DNA of 64,000 bases, from contig CBKWJC010000015.1 of assembly GCA_966674685.1 (NCBI GenBank), positions 21,432 to 85,431 on the forward strand. Direction: 5' to 3'. The notes under the pieces are model-generated. The model had not been told where the DNA came from. It made no database searches and saw only the letters and a list, made by a program, of their open reading frames with translations. The position numbers were made by a program, and so were the translations under genes. Each line of letters begins with the position of its first letter. Within the stretch, counting starts at the first letter, position 1. Below, piece after piece: positions 51,344 through 60,321 of this stretch. The DNA comes from Thainema sp966674685. GTDB lineage: Bacteria; Cyanobacteriota; Cyanobacteriia; Phormidesmidales; Phormidesmidaceae.

Positions 51344-54300
51344 TTAATCACTAGCTGCACACACTGTAGCTTCAAAGTCGTCACAGAGTTTGTTGACTAA
51401 ATCCTCCATCTCTTTGAAGAAGTAATCACCCACGGTCTTACGATTGATGATTTTGTATTTGCGGTAGATTTTTGCGAAGTCGTCATAAATCTCGTCTTCT
51501 GGGACATTGGAGTTGATTTTAACGATCAAGCGCTTGCCTTCATCAGACTCTCTAACGTACTGGAACAAGTCCTGAATTTTTGCCTCAAACTCTTTAATCC
51601 GTTCGGCTTTAAGGTCTTCTTGTTCGTTACGAGCTTCGATGATTGCCAGAATGTCGAACTGATGAACTTTACTGCCTGGTTCTTTACCCTGAGCAACCTT
51701 AGTTTCTCTTGTTGTTTTGGGTTTAGTCTCTTGAGTCTCAACTTCAATGATGCCGATTTTGTTGTCAAAGTAGACCTCTATAGGGTCTTTGATCTCGTCA
51801 GTGCGGTTTAACTGATTGTAGAGTGTGTTAAATAAGCGTAGAAACTCTAGAAAGCTCCATTCGCTATATTTGGGATCTAAGTCAATGACATACTCAATCC
51901 GGTTGAGAATGGTGAAATACTGAGTAGCTTTGGCTTTAGAGTCAGCAGTATGCTTGGGATTAGCATCAATGTATTTTTCGATGCTGCTTTCGAGGTCGAG
52001 GAAACGCTCTGGATCGTTGCGTTTGGCGTTGTCATTGAAGATTTTGAGGAAGGTATCAAAGAACTCGGTATAAACTCCAGACCTTTTGAGGTCTGAGAAC
52101 AAAACTTCTAGAACCTCTTTATCTCTGAAGGGATCGAAATCGCTGACCACCACATCTGAGAAGTGTTCAAAGGCATCTTTGATGTTTTGGACGTTGACGT
52201 TGTTATAGGAGAAGTCAACGATCTTACAGTCGTTTTTATTCCTAGCGGTTCGGTTTACCCGTGAGATTGCCTGAATAGCGGCAATACCTCTGATTTCTTT
52301 GTCGAGGAAAAGGGTGTGTAGCCTGCGTTCATCGAATCCGGTTTGGAGTTTTGCAACAACGATGATTAAGCCATTTTTCCTCAGAGCAAAGTTTTCTAGG
52401 ACTTTTTCTTCGCTGAGTCCATTGTTTAAGCCAGTGGCGCTTTGCTGATCCTGATTACTGGAATAAACGACATGAATGGGAGCATCGGCATATTTAGTAT
52501 ATTTCGACTGCTGGGTTATCTCGTTAAAGTGTCGGGTGATCGCTTCCTTATAGAGAATGGCAGCTTTAATCGAGTACACCGCTAGCATGGCTTTGCCATA
52601 ACCCCGAATTTGCCGATAGACATCTTTTACCAGCAGGTCAGCCACGTATTTAGCGATCGCATCAATTCGTCCTGGTTCCTCATAGATTTGCTTTTTGTCC
52701 ACGTCTTTGTAGTTGGGTTTCTCAAAGCCCTCCATCTGATTGCTGGGGATGTCAAACAGCATTTTTGAGGCAACTGGGACAATGTTTCTGAGGGGATTGA
52801 GGATAAAACCGTCTTTGATGGCCTCATTCATGGTGTAGGCATCGAAGGGAACCCAAAGCTTTTCGCTTTCGGCATAGCCGCTAAATTCGCCAAATCGAGC
52901 CAAGGTGTTATCGTCTGGGGTAGCAGTGAAACCGATGATGAGATTCTTTTTAGTGCGAAGTAGACTGTACTGACGGTTGGTATCAAATGGTGTTTGCAGC
53001 TCATCGAAGATATTGACCATTTCTTCGTGTTGGCTACCGCTGTTAGAGCGGTGAATCTCGTCAATGAGAAACACGATGCGGAGATTAGCCAGCTTTTGCA
53101 GGGTGTCAGGATCGAGCATTTCTCGCACAGCCCCGAACTTTTGTAGATTGACGATGACTAAACGGGTGTCTGACTGGAGGGCTTCCTGAAAGGTCTTTTT
53201 GTTGTGAGCCTCAACATACATCTTGTTATCGATATTCATGTTGAGCATTTTGGAATCGATTTGACTGCGGAGTTGCAGCCGATCCACCACGATCATGATT
53301 TTGTCGTAGACGTACTGACCATTGCGGCGTAGGTCTTTAAGCTGTAGAGCAGTCCAGCCGATAATGTTGGACTTGCCAAAGCCAGCGGCGTATTGCAGCA
53401 ACAGAGAATAGACGTTTTTGTTGTTAGCGTAGGATTTGCGCTTTTCGATTAGCTCTGCTCGTTTGGTAGGGGCAACGTGAGCAAGCTGTTGCTCTAGCTG
53501 GTGAATGAAGTAGTCGTCTTCGGTTTCGTGGTCTAGAAACTCGTCAATTTTTGCCAGAATTTTATCTGTGCCAAATTTCTGTTTGGGACGAGGGCAAATC
53601 AATCGTCCTTTCTCATCTTTGAATTCTTTCTTCCCATTGGTGGCATGAACATCTCGCTCAATGAAGTTGTAGTAGAGAATTTCCTTCTCAATGAAGCTTT
53701 TGCCGTAGTGGAAGTTGAATAGCTCTTTAAGCTTGTCCTTTTTATCGGCTTCAGGATTGAGCAGGGGATAGGGCTTAAAAATCTCAATGACTTTTTTGGT
53801 GTACTCCTGGCGATCGTATTTGCCCTCTCGACAAGTGCTAAGGGCATCGTCAAAGAACTGGTCTATGGTGCGAATGACGTAGGTTTCAGCAATGTCGGTT
53901 GTGGTGATATGGATTGCTTTTTCAAAGATTTTGAGGAAGTCTCTACGGTAGGAATCTTTTTCCCTATCGCTAAGGTGGGGATTTTGATCAAAGGTTTCGT
54001 AGTAGGCTTTGACGGCTTCAAAGTAGTCTTTCGTGACTTTGCCGCGTCCATTTTTCTTGGCCGTCTGGTTGCTAAAGTTAGCTTTGAGTTCGCTGTAACC
54101 CAGATATAGACCGTTGACAAAGAAGCAAAGGTCAGGACGGAAGGCAAAAATCTGTTTATCTTGATAGTGGTATTTGTAGGGCAGTTCTTGAATAACAGAA
54201 AATATATTTTGGTCAAATAAAGCGCTGTCGTGAATAACGCTGTCGTCGGTATAGAAGAGATAGAGCTTAACGCCTTTCAGCGTGACGGATTTGTTGGCAT

Positions 54301-54568
54301 TGATGAAAAGTGCCATATTCCGACTGCTGGCAATCCGATCTTGAATCAGTTCGATCAGCTCTGCTAGCAGTTGTTGAGCGTTGCCGCCATATTTCCCCAA
54401 CAGGGTTTCGTAAGGTTTTTGATTGAGTTCCGTGGTGGAAATGAAGGCTTGCAGGTCTTCCTCAATGATGAGGGAATTGGTGACGGTATTGGGTTTGACT
54501 TCCTGGTAGCCTAACTCTGACTTGATGAAAGGAACGAGGAATTTGTCTTGCAGGTGTAGTTCACTCAT
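51344..54568 (-). CDS. hsdR: Type I restriction enzyme R subunit
   Basis: 1074-residue restriction and translocation subunit. The N-terminal nuclease shows D146, then E160-x-K162 in a PD-(D/E)xK arrangement (FRPDLCFF, LGYSELK). The superfamily 2 motor has Walker A-like AAGFGKSNI, DEIH in FLIDEIHRSNSGSQHE, GFTATPD, and the later motif QAISRVNRTA. A C-terminal helical region for binding the methylase completes it. It begins 3 bp after hsdS stop and is the last gene of the leftward operon. Length and all motifs are intact, so it should be active. Confidence 0.95.
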   Translation of the reverse strand: MSELHLQDKFLVPFIKSELGYQEVKPNTVTNSLIIEEDLQAFISTTELNQKPYETLLGKYGGNAQQLLAELIELIQDRIASSRNMALFINANKSVTLKGVKLYLFYTDDSVIHDSALFDQNIFSVIQELPYKYHYQDKQIFAFRPDLCFFVNGLYLGYSELKANFSNQTAKKNGRGKVTKDYFEAVKAYYETFDQNPHLSDREKDSYRRDFLKIFEKAIHITTTDIAETYVIRTIDQFFDDALSTCREGKYDRQEYTKKVIEIFKPYPLLNPEADKKDKLKELFNFHYGKSFIEKEILYYNFIERDVHATNGKKEFKDEKGRLICPRPKQKFGTDKILAKIDEFLDHETEDDYFIHQLEQQLAHVAPTKRAELIEKRKSYANNKNVYSLLLQYAAGFGKSNIIGWTALQLKDLRRNGQYVYDKIMIVVDRLQLRSQIDSKMLNMNIDNKMYVEAHNKKTFQEALQSDTRLVIVNLQKFGAVREMLDPDTLQKLANLRIVFLIDEIHRSNSGSQHEEMVNIFDELQTPFDTNRQYSLLRTKKNLIIGFTATPDDNTLARFGEFSGYAESEKLWVPFDAYTMNEAIKDGFILNPLRNIVPVASKMLFDIPSNQMEGFEKPNYKDVDKKQIYEEPGRIDAIAKYVADLLVKDVYRQIRGYGKAMLAVYSIKAAILYKEAITRHFNEITQQSKYTKYADAPIHVVYSSNQDQQSATGLNNGLSEEKVLENFALRKNGLIIVVAKLQTGFDERRLHTLFLDKEIRGIAAIQAISRVNRTARNKNDCKIVDFSYNNVNVQNIKDAFEHFSDVVVSDFDPFRDKEVLEVLFSDLKRSGVYTEFFDTFLKIFNDNAKRNDPERFLDLESSIEKYIDANPKHTADSKAKATQYFTILNRIEYVIDLDPKYSEWSFLEFLRLFNTLYNQLNRTDEIKDPIEVYFDNKIGIIEVETQETKPKTTRETKVAQGKEPGSKVHQFDILAIIEARNEQEDLKAERIKEFEAKIQDLFQYVRESDEGKRLIVKINSNVPEDEIYDDFAKIYRKYKIINRKTVGDYFFKEMEDLVNKLCDDFEATVCAASD

Positions 54569-54571
54569 GGA

Positions 54572-55885
54572 TTAGGCTACCTTGATTTTTCCTGTGACAA
54601 CATTGTTGATCAGGGTTTTACGTAGTTCTTTTTGAGCCTCGATTTGCGAGTTGATATTTTCAATTATTCGATCAATATGTTCCGTTTTCTGATCTAGGTA
54701 TTCAGCGATCGCCTTTTGTTCATTTAATGGGGGTAGCAGTAAAACAAAAGAATTTATATCTCTCTGAAATAGATGAGGAACACCCATACCGATTTTTTTG
54801 AGATTTATCTTTACTTGAATACTGTCAGATAGGAATTGGTAGTAGAAATATTTTTCATGCGTACCTTTCTTGAGTCGGACAACAGCTATTGAACTATTCA
54901 CGGTAGCTGCACGAGGCAAGGAATTGACAATGTTGACTATTCCCAGTGTCGATCCATCTTTCGCCAAGAGAATGTCATTCTCTTTCAAAATAATCTCTGG
55001 TGATTCTACGTAACGTTCGTAGGTTATGTAGTTGACATTTTCAAAATCAATTTCTTTCCCTTTAATGTTTGGAGTAGAGAGAAATATATAACCTTCATCG
55101 ACATATTCATCTGCTTTCAGTGCTTTCCATCCCACACGCCCTCGAACAGATCCTTGTTCCTTAACTCTTGACAAACTCCAATGCTCAGGAATTTCGCCTA
55201 TCCATTCGATGCCGCTATCTTTCATCGGGACAGATTTATCAAGTCCGTTTGTAACGGTTTCGTTGATGAGCGATCGCTTCAGCTCCTCATAGCGTTGGGC
55301 TTTTTGGGTGAGCAGGTCAATTTTGCGATCAATCTGGGCGGTTTTGGTGTCGAGATAAGTTGCGATCGCTTCCTGCTCTTCTAAAGAAGGTAAAACAGTC
55401 TCAATTTGAAAGAAATCTTTGGCATATAAGCGAAGTCGAGACGACACAATTCCTTTAGAATTTCGTGTCATCTCCATTACTGAATTAGGAATTCTGAATA
55501 AATAATCAAAGTATCTATGGTTATAAGGGACTCCTTTTCGAGGCATATAGACGTTATAAGAAGGGCTGCAAATGCCTAATTCATTGCTAGTCCCTAAAGC
55601 CCCCATCCATGCCCACATCGTATTGATAACAAGATCACCCTCATGGCAGATTTTGTAACCGACCATTGTTTCTGCCATAAACATGTTTACGTTTTTCTCA
55701 CTGCGAGGAGTCACCCCAGTAATGTGAGAAACCGTTAATAGCGTTTCTTTGCCAGTAGTGCTTAGGCTACTGCGTTCCTTGAAAATCTCTTTGTTCCGAA
55801 CAATCGCCCATTCTGCTGGGACAGTTCCCAACCATGCAATTTCACTATTCTTATATTCTGAATACCTTTGCAAGTTAGGTTTCAT
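54572..55885 (-). CDS. hsdS: Type I restriction-modification specificity subunit
   Basis: 437-residue DNA-recognition subunit with two target-recognition domains (about 20-170 and 225-390), each followed by a coiled-coil spacer. The duplicated architecture is visible in EWAIVRNKEIFKERSSL versus HWSLSRVKEQGSVRG and in LPSLEEQEAIATYLDTKTAQID versus LPPLNEQKAIAEYLDQKTEHID. The target sequence cannot be predicted from sequence. It overlaps hsdM by four bases and precedes hsdR by 3 bp. Confidence 0.95.
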   Translation of the reverse strand: MKPNLQRYSEYKNSEIAWLGTVPAEWAIVRNKEIFKERSSLSTTGKETLLTVSHITGVTPRSEKNVNMFMAETMVGYKICHEGDLVINTMWAWMGALGTSNELGICSPSYNVYMPRKGVPYNHRYFDYLFRIPNSVMEMTRNSKGIVSSRLRLYAKDFFQIETVLPSLEEQEAIATYLDTKTAQIDRKIDLLTQKAQRYEELKRSLINETVTNGLDKSVPMKDSGIEWIGEIPEHWSLSRVKEQGSVRGRVGWKALKADEYVDEGYIFLSTPNIKGKEIDFENVNYITYERYVESPEIILKENDILLAKDGSTLGIVNIVNSLPRAATVNSSIAVVRLKKGTHEKYFYYQFLSDSIQVKINLKKIGMGVPHLFQRDINSFVLLLPPLNEQKAIAEYLDQKTEHIDRIIENINSQIEAQKELRKTLINNVVTGKIKVA

Positions 55886-57966
55886 AGCGTTAGATCCTCC
55901 TCTAACGCTTTTAACTCAGCATCCAAAGCCGCTATCTCCTCTACAATCTCTTCCACGCTTCGCAACTGCTCAGGCTGATAAAACACCTTGTTAAAGTTGA
56001 TCTCTACTCCCACCACATTCTCTAAAAGCTCAAACGGCTTCGTGATGTATTTCTCCATGAATGCCACGATCGCCGCCTGATTCTCATCCGGATCGCGATG
56101 AAATGGAATAATCTCATAATCCTTCTGATAATCCGGCGTGAGCGATACCGTAATATCAATCCGTGCGGGCCTAGTTTTCGTCTTTTTCTTAAATGACGGC
56201 TTCACCACAATCTTTCCGCAACCTAGCGCTTCCCGCTTGCCCAATATCTCTTTAATCAACGTTTCTGCATCCGCATCAAAGCTGTACTGAGCTTTCTCAG
56301 TCGTCACTACCAACGGCTGTTCCTTGTAATCCAGCGAACTCACAAACGGCTTAATATCCACCTCGTAGTAAGTATCTAAGTCCTGCCAGTCATCCACCTC
56401 ATCTTTACTCTCAGGCTCAGGAGGACTCAAGATCAGGAATTTTGTTAGCATCCGTTCCCCGTTGTCCAATTTCACAGGCTTCAGCTTCAGGCTCTTTTTC
56501 CCTTCCTTTAACCGATCCGCAAACGTTCTGCCCTGTTCATCTACATTTGTGAGCATGATCGCCTGCTTATTGAAATAGAAAAACTCCTTATCAAATATCC
56601 GTGCATAATCGTTATCTTCAAACCGTGACAACCGTTCCACAATCTGCAAACGGTTCGCCTCATCCACCTCTTTCCGCTTAGAGCCTTTATTTTTCTTCAG
56701 TGGCGTAAACTTCTCACTGGCATTAATTAACATCACCCGATCTTTCCGTTCAACGGGTTTGTTCTTATCCAGTACCCAAAGATAGGTATAGATACCCGTG
56801 TTAAAAAACTCATCCGTTGGCAACTGGATCACCGCTTCCACAATGTCCGAATCCAGCATCCACTTGCGAATGTTGCTTTCCGATGAACCCGCATCACCAC
56901 TAAACAGCGTTGAGCCATTGTGAACTACAACTCCAATTCCGTCAGCGTTCATCTTGGAAATGAGGTGTTGCATAAACAACAACTGCCCATCTGAAACAGA
57001 CGGTAGATACTTGAACCGCTCCGTCTTATCGTTTTCAATGTCCTTTCTAAAGCCCTTCCAGTCCACACCATAGGGAGGATTGGCAATCACCACGTCAAAC
57101 TCATCGTTGTAGAACTTGTCATCCGTCAGGGTGTTGCCATGCTCAATCTTGGAATCTACTCGAAATCGACTTTCAATCTTGGCTAGAGCGTAAAGCGCAT
57201 CATTCCAGTCTTGCCCAAAGGTTTGAGTCAGCCGCTTAACTTTCTCCTGAATGCGGTCTTCCACGCCAAACAGCAGGTTTCCACCCCCACAGGTGCAATC
57301 ATAAATTTTCAGCAGTCGATCCGAATCCTCAATCTTAGAAGCGATAATTTCGGCAATCAGCGCGATCACATCATCTGGCGTATACTGTTCCCCTGCTGTC
57401 TCTGCGGAAATGTCAGCCCAACGGCGTTTGATGTGTTCTTCTAACGTAGTGATTGCCGAGTTATCAAACGGTCTGAGGTCAATCTTGCTCCATTCCGTTG
57501 CGTAGCCAAACAGCACCTTTTTAGCTTTGAGCTTTGCAATAATCCCCTTGATGTCTAAGAACTTTTCCCCTCCGTCAGCATCCACGCCTAACAGATCTCT
57601 GGTTTCACCATCGAAACCCTTTAGGTATGCCTCAAAATCAACATCAAACGATTTATCGTTCTGGCAAATATCCTTCAGCGTTTGATTTTTCTCAAAAATA
57701 TAGGTGTTGTAGCCCTGTCCCCTATCTTGGATCAGCTCTGTCAGGTCTTCCTGCTCAATTTCCTTTAAGGTTTCTTCCCCTAGTTCTGCTTTCAGTTCCT
57801 CAAACATTCTCAGCAGACGGCTTTCAATCATCGCCAAAGCAAAGAAAGGCATCATATAGGACGGCCATTCTGATTCCTTGATACCGCACCCTCGCAACAG
57901 ATCAGCCGTTGACCAAATTGTTGACTCGTACTGGAGAATGTTTTGCTTTGCGGTAGTGTCAGGCAT
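55882..57966 (-). CDS. hsdM: Type I restriction-modification methylase subunit
   Basis: Adenine-N6 methyltransferase of the type I system. From the ATG at 57966 (MPDTTAKQ) it has 694 residues. An N-terminal helical domain contains STADLLRGCGIKESEWPSYMMPFFALAMIESR. The SAM-binding motif I is KIYDCTCGGGNLLFG and the catalytic motif IV is VIANPPYGVDW. A frame open to 58074 adds 36 residues that do not match the family start, so I prefer the shorter form. The C-terminal half has a long KKKTKTRPARI insert region. The first gene of hsdMSR; spacer of 210 bp upstream may carry its own promoter. Confidence 0.94.
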   Translation of the reverse strand: MPDTTAKQNILQYESTIWSTADLLRGCGIKESEWPSYMMPFFALAMIESRLLRMFEELKAELGEETLKEIEQEDLTELIQDRGQGYNTYIFEKNQTLKDICQNDKSFDVDFEAYLKGFDGETRDLLGVDADGGEKFLDIKGIIAKLKAKKVLFGYATEWSKIDLRPFDNSAITTLEEHIKRRWADISAETAGEQYTPDDVIALIAEIIASKIEDSDRLLKIYDCTCGGGNLLFGVEDRIQEKVKRLTQTFGQDWNDALYALAKIESRFRVDSKIEHGNTLTDDKFYNDEFDVVIANPPYGVDWKGFRKDIENDKTERFKYLPSVSDGQLLFMQHLISKMNADGIGVVVHNGSTLFSGDAGSSESNIRKWMLDSDIVEAVIQLPTDEFFNTGIYTYLWVLDKNKPVERKDRVMLINASEKFTPLKKNKGSKRKEVDEANRLQIVERLSRFEDNDYARIFDKEFFYFNKQAIMLTNVDEQGRTFADRLKEGKKSLKLKPVKLDNGERMLTKFLILSPPEPESKDEVDDWQDLDTYYEVDIKPFVSSLDYKEQPLVVTTEKAQYSFDADAETLIKEILGKREALGCGKIVVKPSFKKKTKTRPARIDITVSLTPDYQKDYEIIPFHRDPDENQAAIVAFMEKYITKPFELLENVVGVEINFNKVFYQPEQLRSVEEIVEEIAALDAELKALEEDLTL

Positions 57967-58176
57967 GGGGCAGTAATCAGCTAAGAAAACTAGATAGGAG
58001 GAAAGAACCTCTATCCTATTGATCGCTTTCTGGCTTAGGCTACCCGGACAGCAATCAGGAATTAAGGCTTCCAACTATATTTCCCTAAATTCCAGGCTCA
58101 TAGTCATGACAATTCATGAGCAGAAATCAAGGACTGTAACACTTTGTTCTGAAAACAGTAGCGCTGATGCGATCGC
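57967..58176. other. Short spacer upstream of hsdM
   Basis: 210 bases separating the toxin-like gene from hsdM. It should carry an hsdM promoter unless transcription reads through from the primase operon; no distinct motif was recognised. Confidence 0.4.
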
Positions 58177-58626
58177 TTACTCTTCCAACATCGGTTCATA
58201 TTTCCTCAAGGTTTTCAGAAGCCGTTCTCGATTCAGCCCCATTGTTACCTTGCCATAGGGATAAACCCGTGCAATAAAGGGCGCTGGATGACTATTGGCA
58301 AACCGCTGTATTTTTGCGATCGCATTTTCAAGATCTCGCCTAAGGTCGGATAACGGTGCGTTGCCCATTTCTAAAGCAAACATCTTGGCGTTGCTCTTGG
58401 CAACTGCCACCTCTTCAGCAATATTTGTCGCAATTGATAAATCTCTGCTCAGTACCAGCCAACCCCGCTGACTCACCTCAGACAACCATTCCACATCTGG
58501 GGTTTGTTTCGGAAAGTGATCCGATAGCAACTCAACCCTCACCCCAGCATCCCGCAAAATGCCAGCAATGCGTTTCCCTAATAGATTTTCATCCATGAAG
58601 AAAACTGGTTTTTCGTCCCGACTCAC
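58177..58626 (-). CDS. VapC45-type PIN-like toxin
   Basis: 149-residue PIN-like domain protein. The start VFFMDENLLGKRIAGILRDAGVRVELLSDHFPKQTPDVEWLSEV, then GWLVLSRDLSI, matches the VapC45 (DUF5615-like) pattern: acidic residues D12-E13, D44 and D62 would bind metal. Such proteins are predicted ribonucleases. A helical tail of about 60 residues follows the core. It overlaps the antitoxin-like gene by four bases, second in order. Confidence 0.82.
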   Translation of the reverse strand: MSRDEKPVFFMDENLLGKRIAGILRDAGVRVELLSDHFPKQTPDVEWLSEVSQRGWLVLSRDLSIATNIAEEVAVAKSNAKMFALEMGNAPLSDLRRDLENAIAKIQRFANSHPAPFIARVYPYGKVTMGLNRERLLKTLRKYEPMLEE

Positions 58627-59345
58627 GCTGCCAGACCTTCGTACTCAAGTGCTGTTTCAATCAGAGTGCGATCGCAGTCGTAATCTTCCGTTAATGCCTC
58701 AATCGATTCTCCTGCCTGGTAGCGATCGGCTAAAACTTGCGTCGGGATACGAGTCCCTGCAATTACAGGACGGCCAAACGAAATATTCGGATCAATCACA
58801 ATCACTTTCGGCTCATCTTTCTTCCCGCTGGAATGCACAAACGGAAATAGCCGAGCTGCAATCCCCTGCTCATCTGGTTCAATCCGCGTCAGGTAAATTT
58901 CGAGAGTTTCTTTGATGGCAATTTGCCCCTCTTTGGAAGCATCAAGCAACTGACCTAGATGATCGACGTAGATGGATTTGCCATCCGTCTTCAAAAAGTC
59001 CTCTCTCACCAATGGATGAGGATAACCTAACTCACTACTAATGAAGTTGAGAGCAATCCGAATCTGGTCTAACCGAACCTCATGCTCGACTCGAATTGCC
59101 CTCAGTACATGCGATTCCACTAAGTTGATGAATGAGAGGGCTTTAGCATCTTCACTCGGTAGCTCGATCAGCGGTTCTGAGAAGCGCTTTTCCTGTTTAG
59201 TCTGGTAATATCGACCTCTCACCCAAGAGCGCAATGTGTCACGCGGAATATGCAGATACTTCTCAGCATCCTTGTATGAGTACGTTGGCAAATTGCGAGT
59301 ATCCAGTCTCTTGACTGCGGTCATGAAGTTGAATGGCTTTATCAA
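58623..59345 (-). CDS. VapB45-type antitoxin: HTH plus DUF433
   Basis: 240-residue protein with a MerR-like helix-turn-helix at about 20-40 (SYKDAEKYLHIPRDTLRSWV), a central helical part, and a C-terminal DUF433 domain (about 178-238: VIDPNISFGRPVIAGTRIPT, then LADRYQAGESIEALTEDYDC). Mycobacterial VapB45 has the same two-part build next to a VapC45 PIN-like toxin. It presumably neutralises the toxin and represses the pair. Fits the primase-operon strand, 27 bp after the preceding gene. Confidence 0.85.
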   Translation of the reverse strand: MIKPFNFMTAVKRLDTRNLPTYSYKDAEKYLHIPRDTLRSWVRGRYYQTKQEKRFSEPLIELPSEDAKALSFINLVESHVLRAIRVEHEVRLDQIRIALNFISSELGYPHPLVREDFLKTDGKSIYVDHLGQLLDASKEGQIAIKETLEIYLTRIEPDEQGIAARLFPFVHSSGKKDEPKVIVIDPNISFGRPVIAGTRIPTQVLADRYQAGESIEALTEDYDCDRTLIETALEYEGLAA

Positions 59346-59372
59346 CGAATGTACTGCGAGTGTACTGCATAT

Positions 59373-60305
59373 TTAATTAGATGGATCGACAGTTCGACCA
59401 AACGAACCTATAGAATCCGCATTCTTCCGTTGAGTTTGCATCTGAGCCAACCGATCCAGCGCTTGCTGTAACTGGTTGTTGATGTGCCGTTCATAGCGGC
59501 TGAATAGCTCAGGATTGGGTAAACCCTTGCTGTCCGCTTTTGCGATCGCAAGTCCTCGCTTCAACTGCTGAATGTCGGTTAGCTCTCGATCAATCTGCTG
59601 GATCTCCTGTTGTGCCGCCTCAACCAGTTGAGCCATTGCCGTTTTGACATCTGCCATATCTGGCGACGGAGAATGATATACCTCTCGATCCGAGTCATAG
59701 AACAGGTCAGACAATTCCCCCCACTTCAGCCAGAATCCTTGGTCAAAATGTTTGCGATCGCTGTGACGTGCCCGCAATGATTCTCGATGGACTTCCGTTA
59801 ATTCAGCTCTGATAGCCTGTAGCCATTTGCGCTGCTGTTGAGGCTTATCCGGATGCTGAAGAAGTAGCTCTGTTAAGGCATCTACCAAAACTTGAAATGC
59901 TTGCTGTTCGATTGTCCGTGCTTCAGCCCATGACTTTGAGGACGGCAGGTAGGCTTCAAACGGGTTGTCTGAAAAATCAGGATATCGCTGTTCTAGCTGC
60001 TGTGCCAAAATCAACTCATCCGCTTGAGCGGCTTCAACTCCCCACAACCGATAGAGTCTCAACCATGCCATTGCAATCTGTTGCACAAATAAATGCTCTG
60101 TTGGTGTTGCGGGTTCATGTTCATCAATCAACCCTTGCATGATGCCTTGGAATGTTTCCAAATCTTCAGTTGCCAGCACTGGCGGTTTAGCGGCTAACAT
60201 TCCATGCTTGGTTGCGTTCTGAGCTGCGATCGCTTTGCCACGCTCAGTAATGGCACCTTTCGACTTGGCTCCATTCATCCGGCTAATTTCGGGACTACAA
60301 GACAT
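59373..60305 (-). CDS. Conserved mobile-element protein with NATKHGM motif
   Basis: 310 residues. The N-terminus, MNGAKSKGAITERGKAIAAQ followed by NATKHGMLA, matches a short conserved start of proteins widespread in bacterial plasmids and prophages whose role I do not know. The rest is helical and Gln/Glu-rich, with a coiled coil at about 220-260 and a RYERHINNQLQQALDRLAQMQ segment near the end. No catalytic motif is visible. It starts 16 bp after the primase stop. Confidence 0.7.
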   Translation of the reverse strand: MSCSPEISRMNGAKSKGAITERGKAIAAQNATKHGMLAAKPPVLATEDLETFQGIMQGLIDEHEPATPTEHLFVQQIAMAWLRLYRLWGVEAAQADELILAQQLEQRYPDFSDNPFEAYLPSSKSWAEARTIEQQAFQVLVDALTELLLQHPDKPQQQRKWLQAIRAELTEVHRESLRARHSDRKHFDQGFWLKWGELSDLFYDSDREVYHSPSPDMADVKTAMAQLVEAAQQEIQQIDRELTDIQQLKRGLAIAKADSKGLPNPELFSRYERHINNQLQQALDRLAQMQTQRKNADSIGSFGRTVDPSN

Positions 60306-60321
60306 ATGTTCCTCCTTGGGG

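Noticed and set aside
57967..58074. Longer hsdM start at 58074
   Set aside because: The extra 36 residues do not resemble family starts; MPDTTAKQ at 57966 does.
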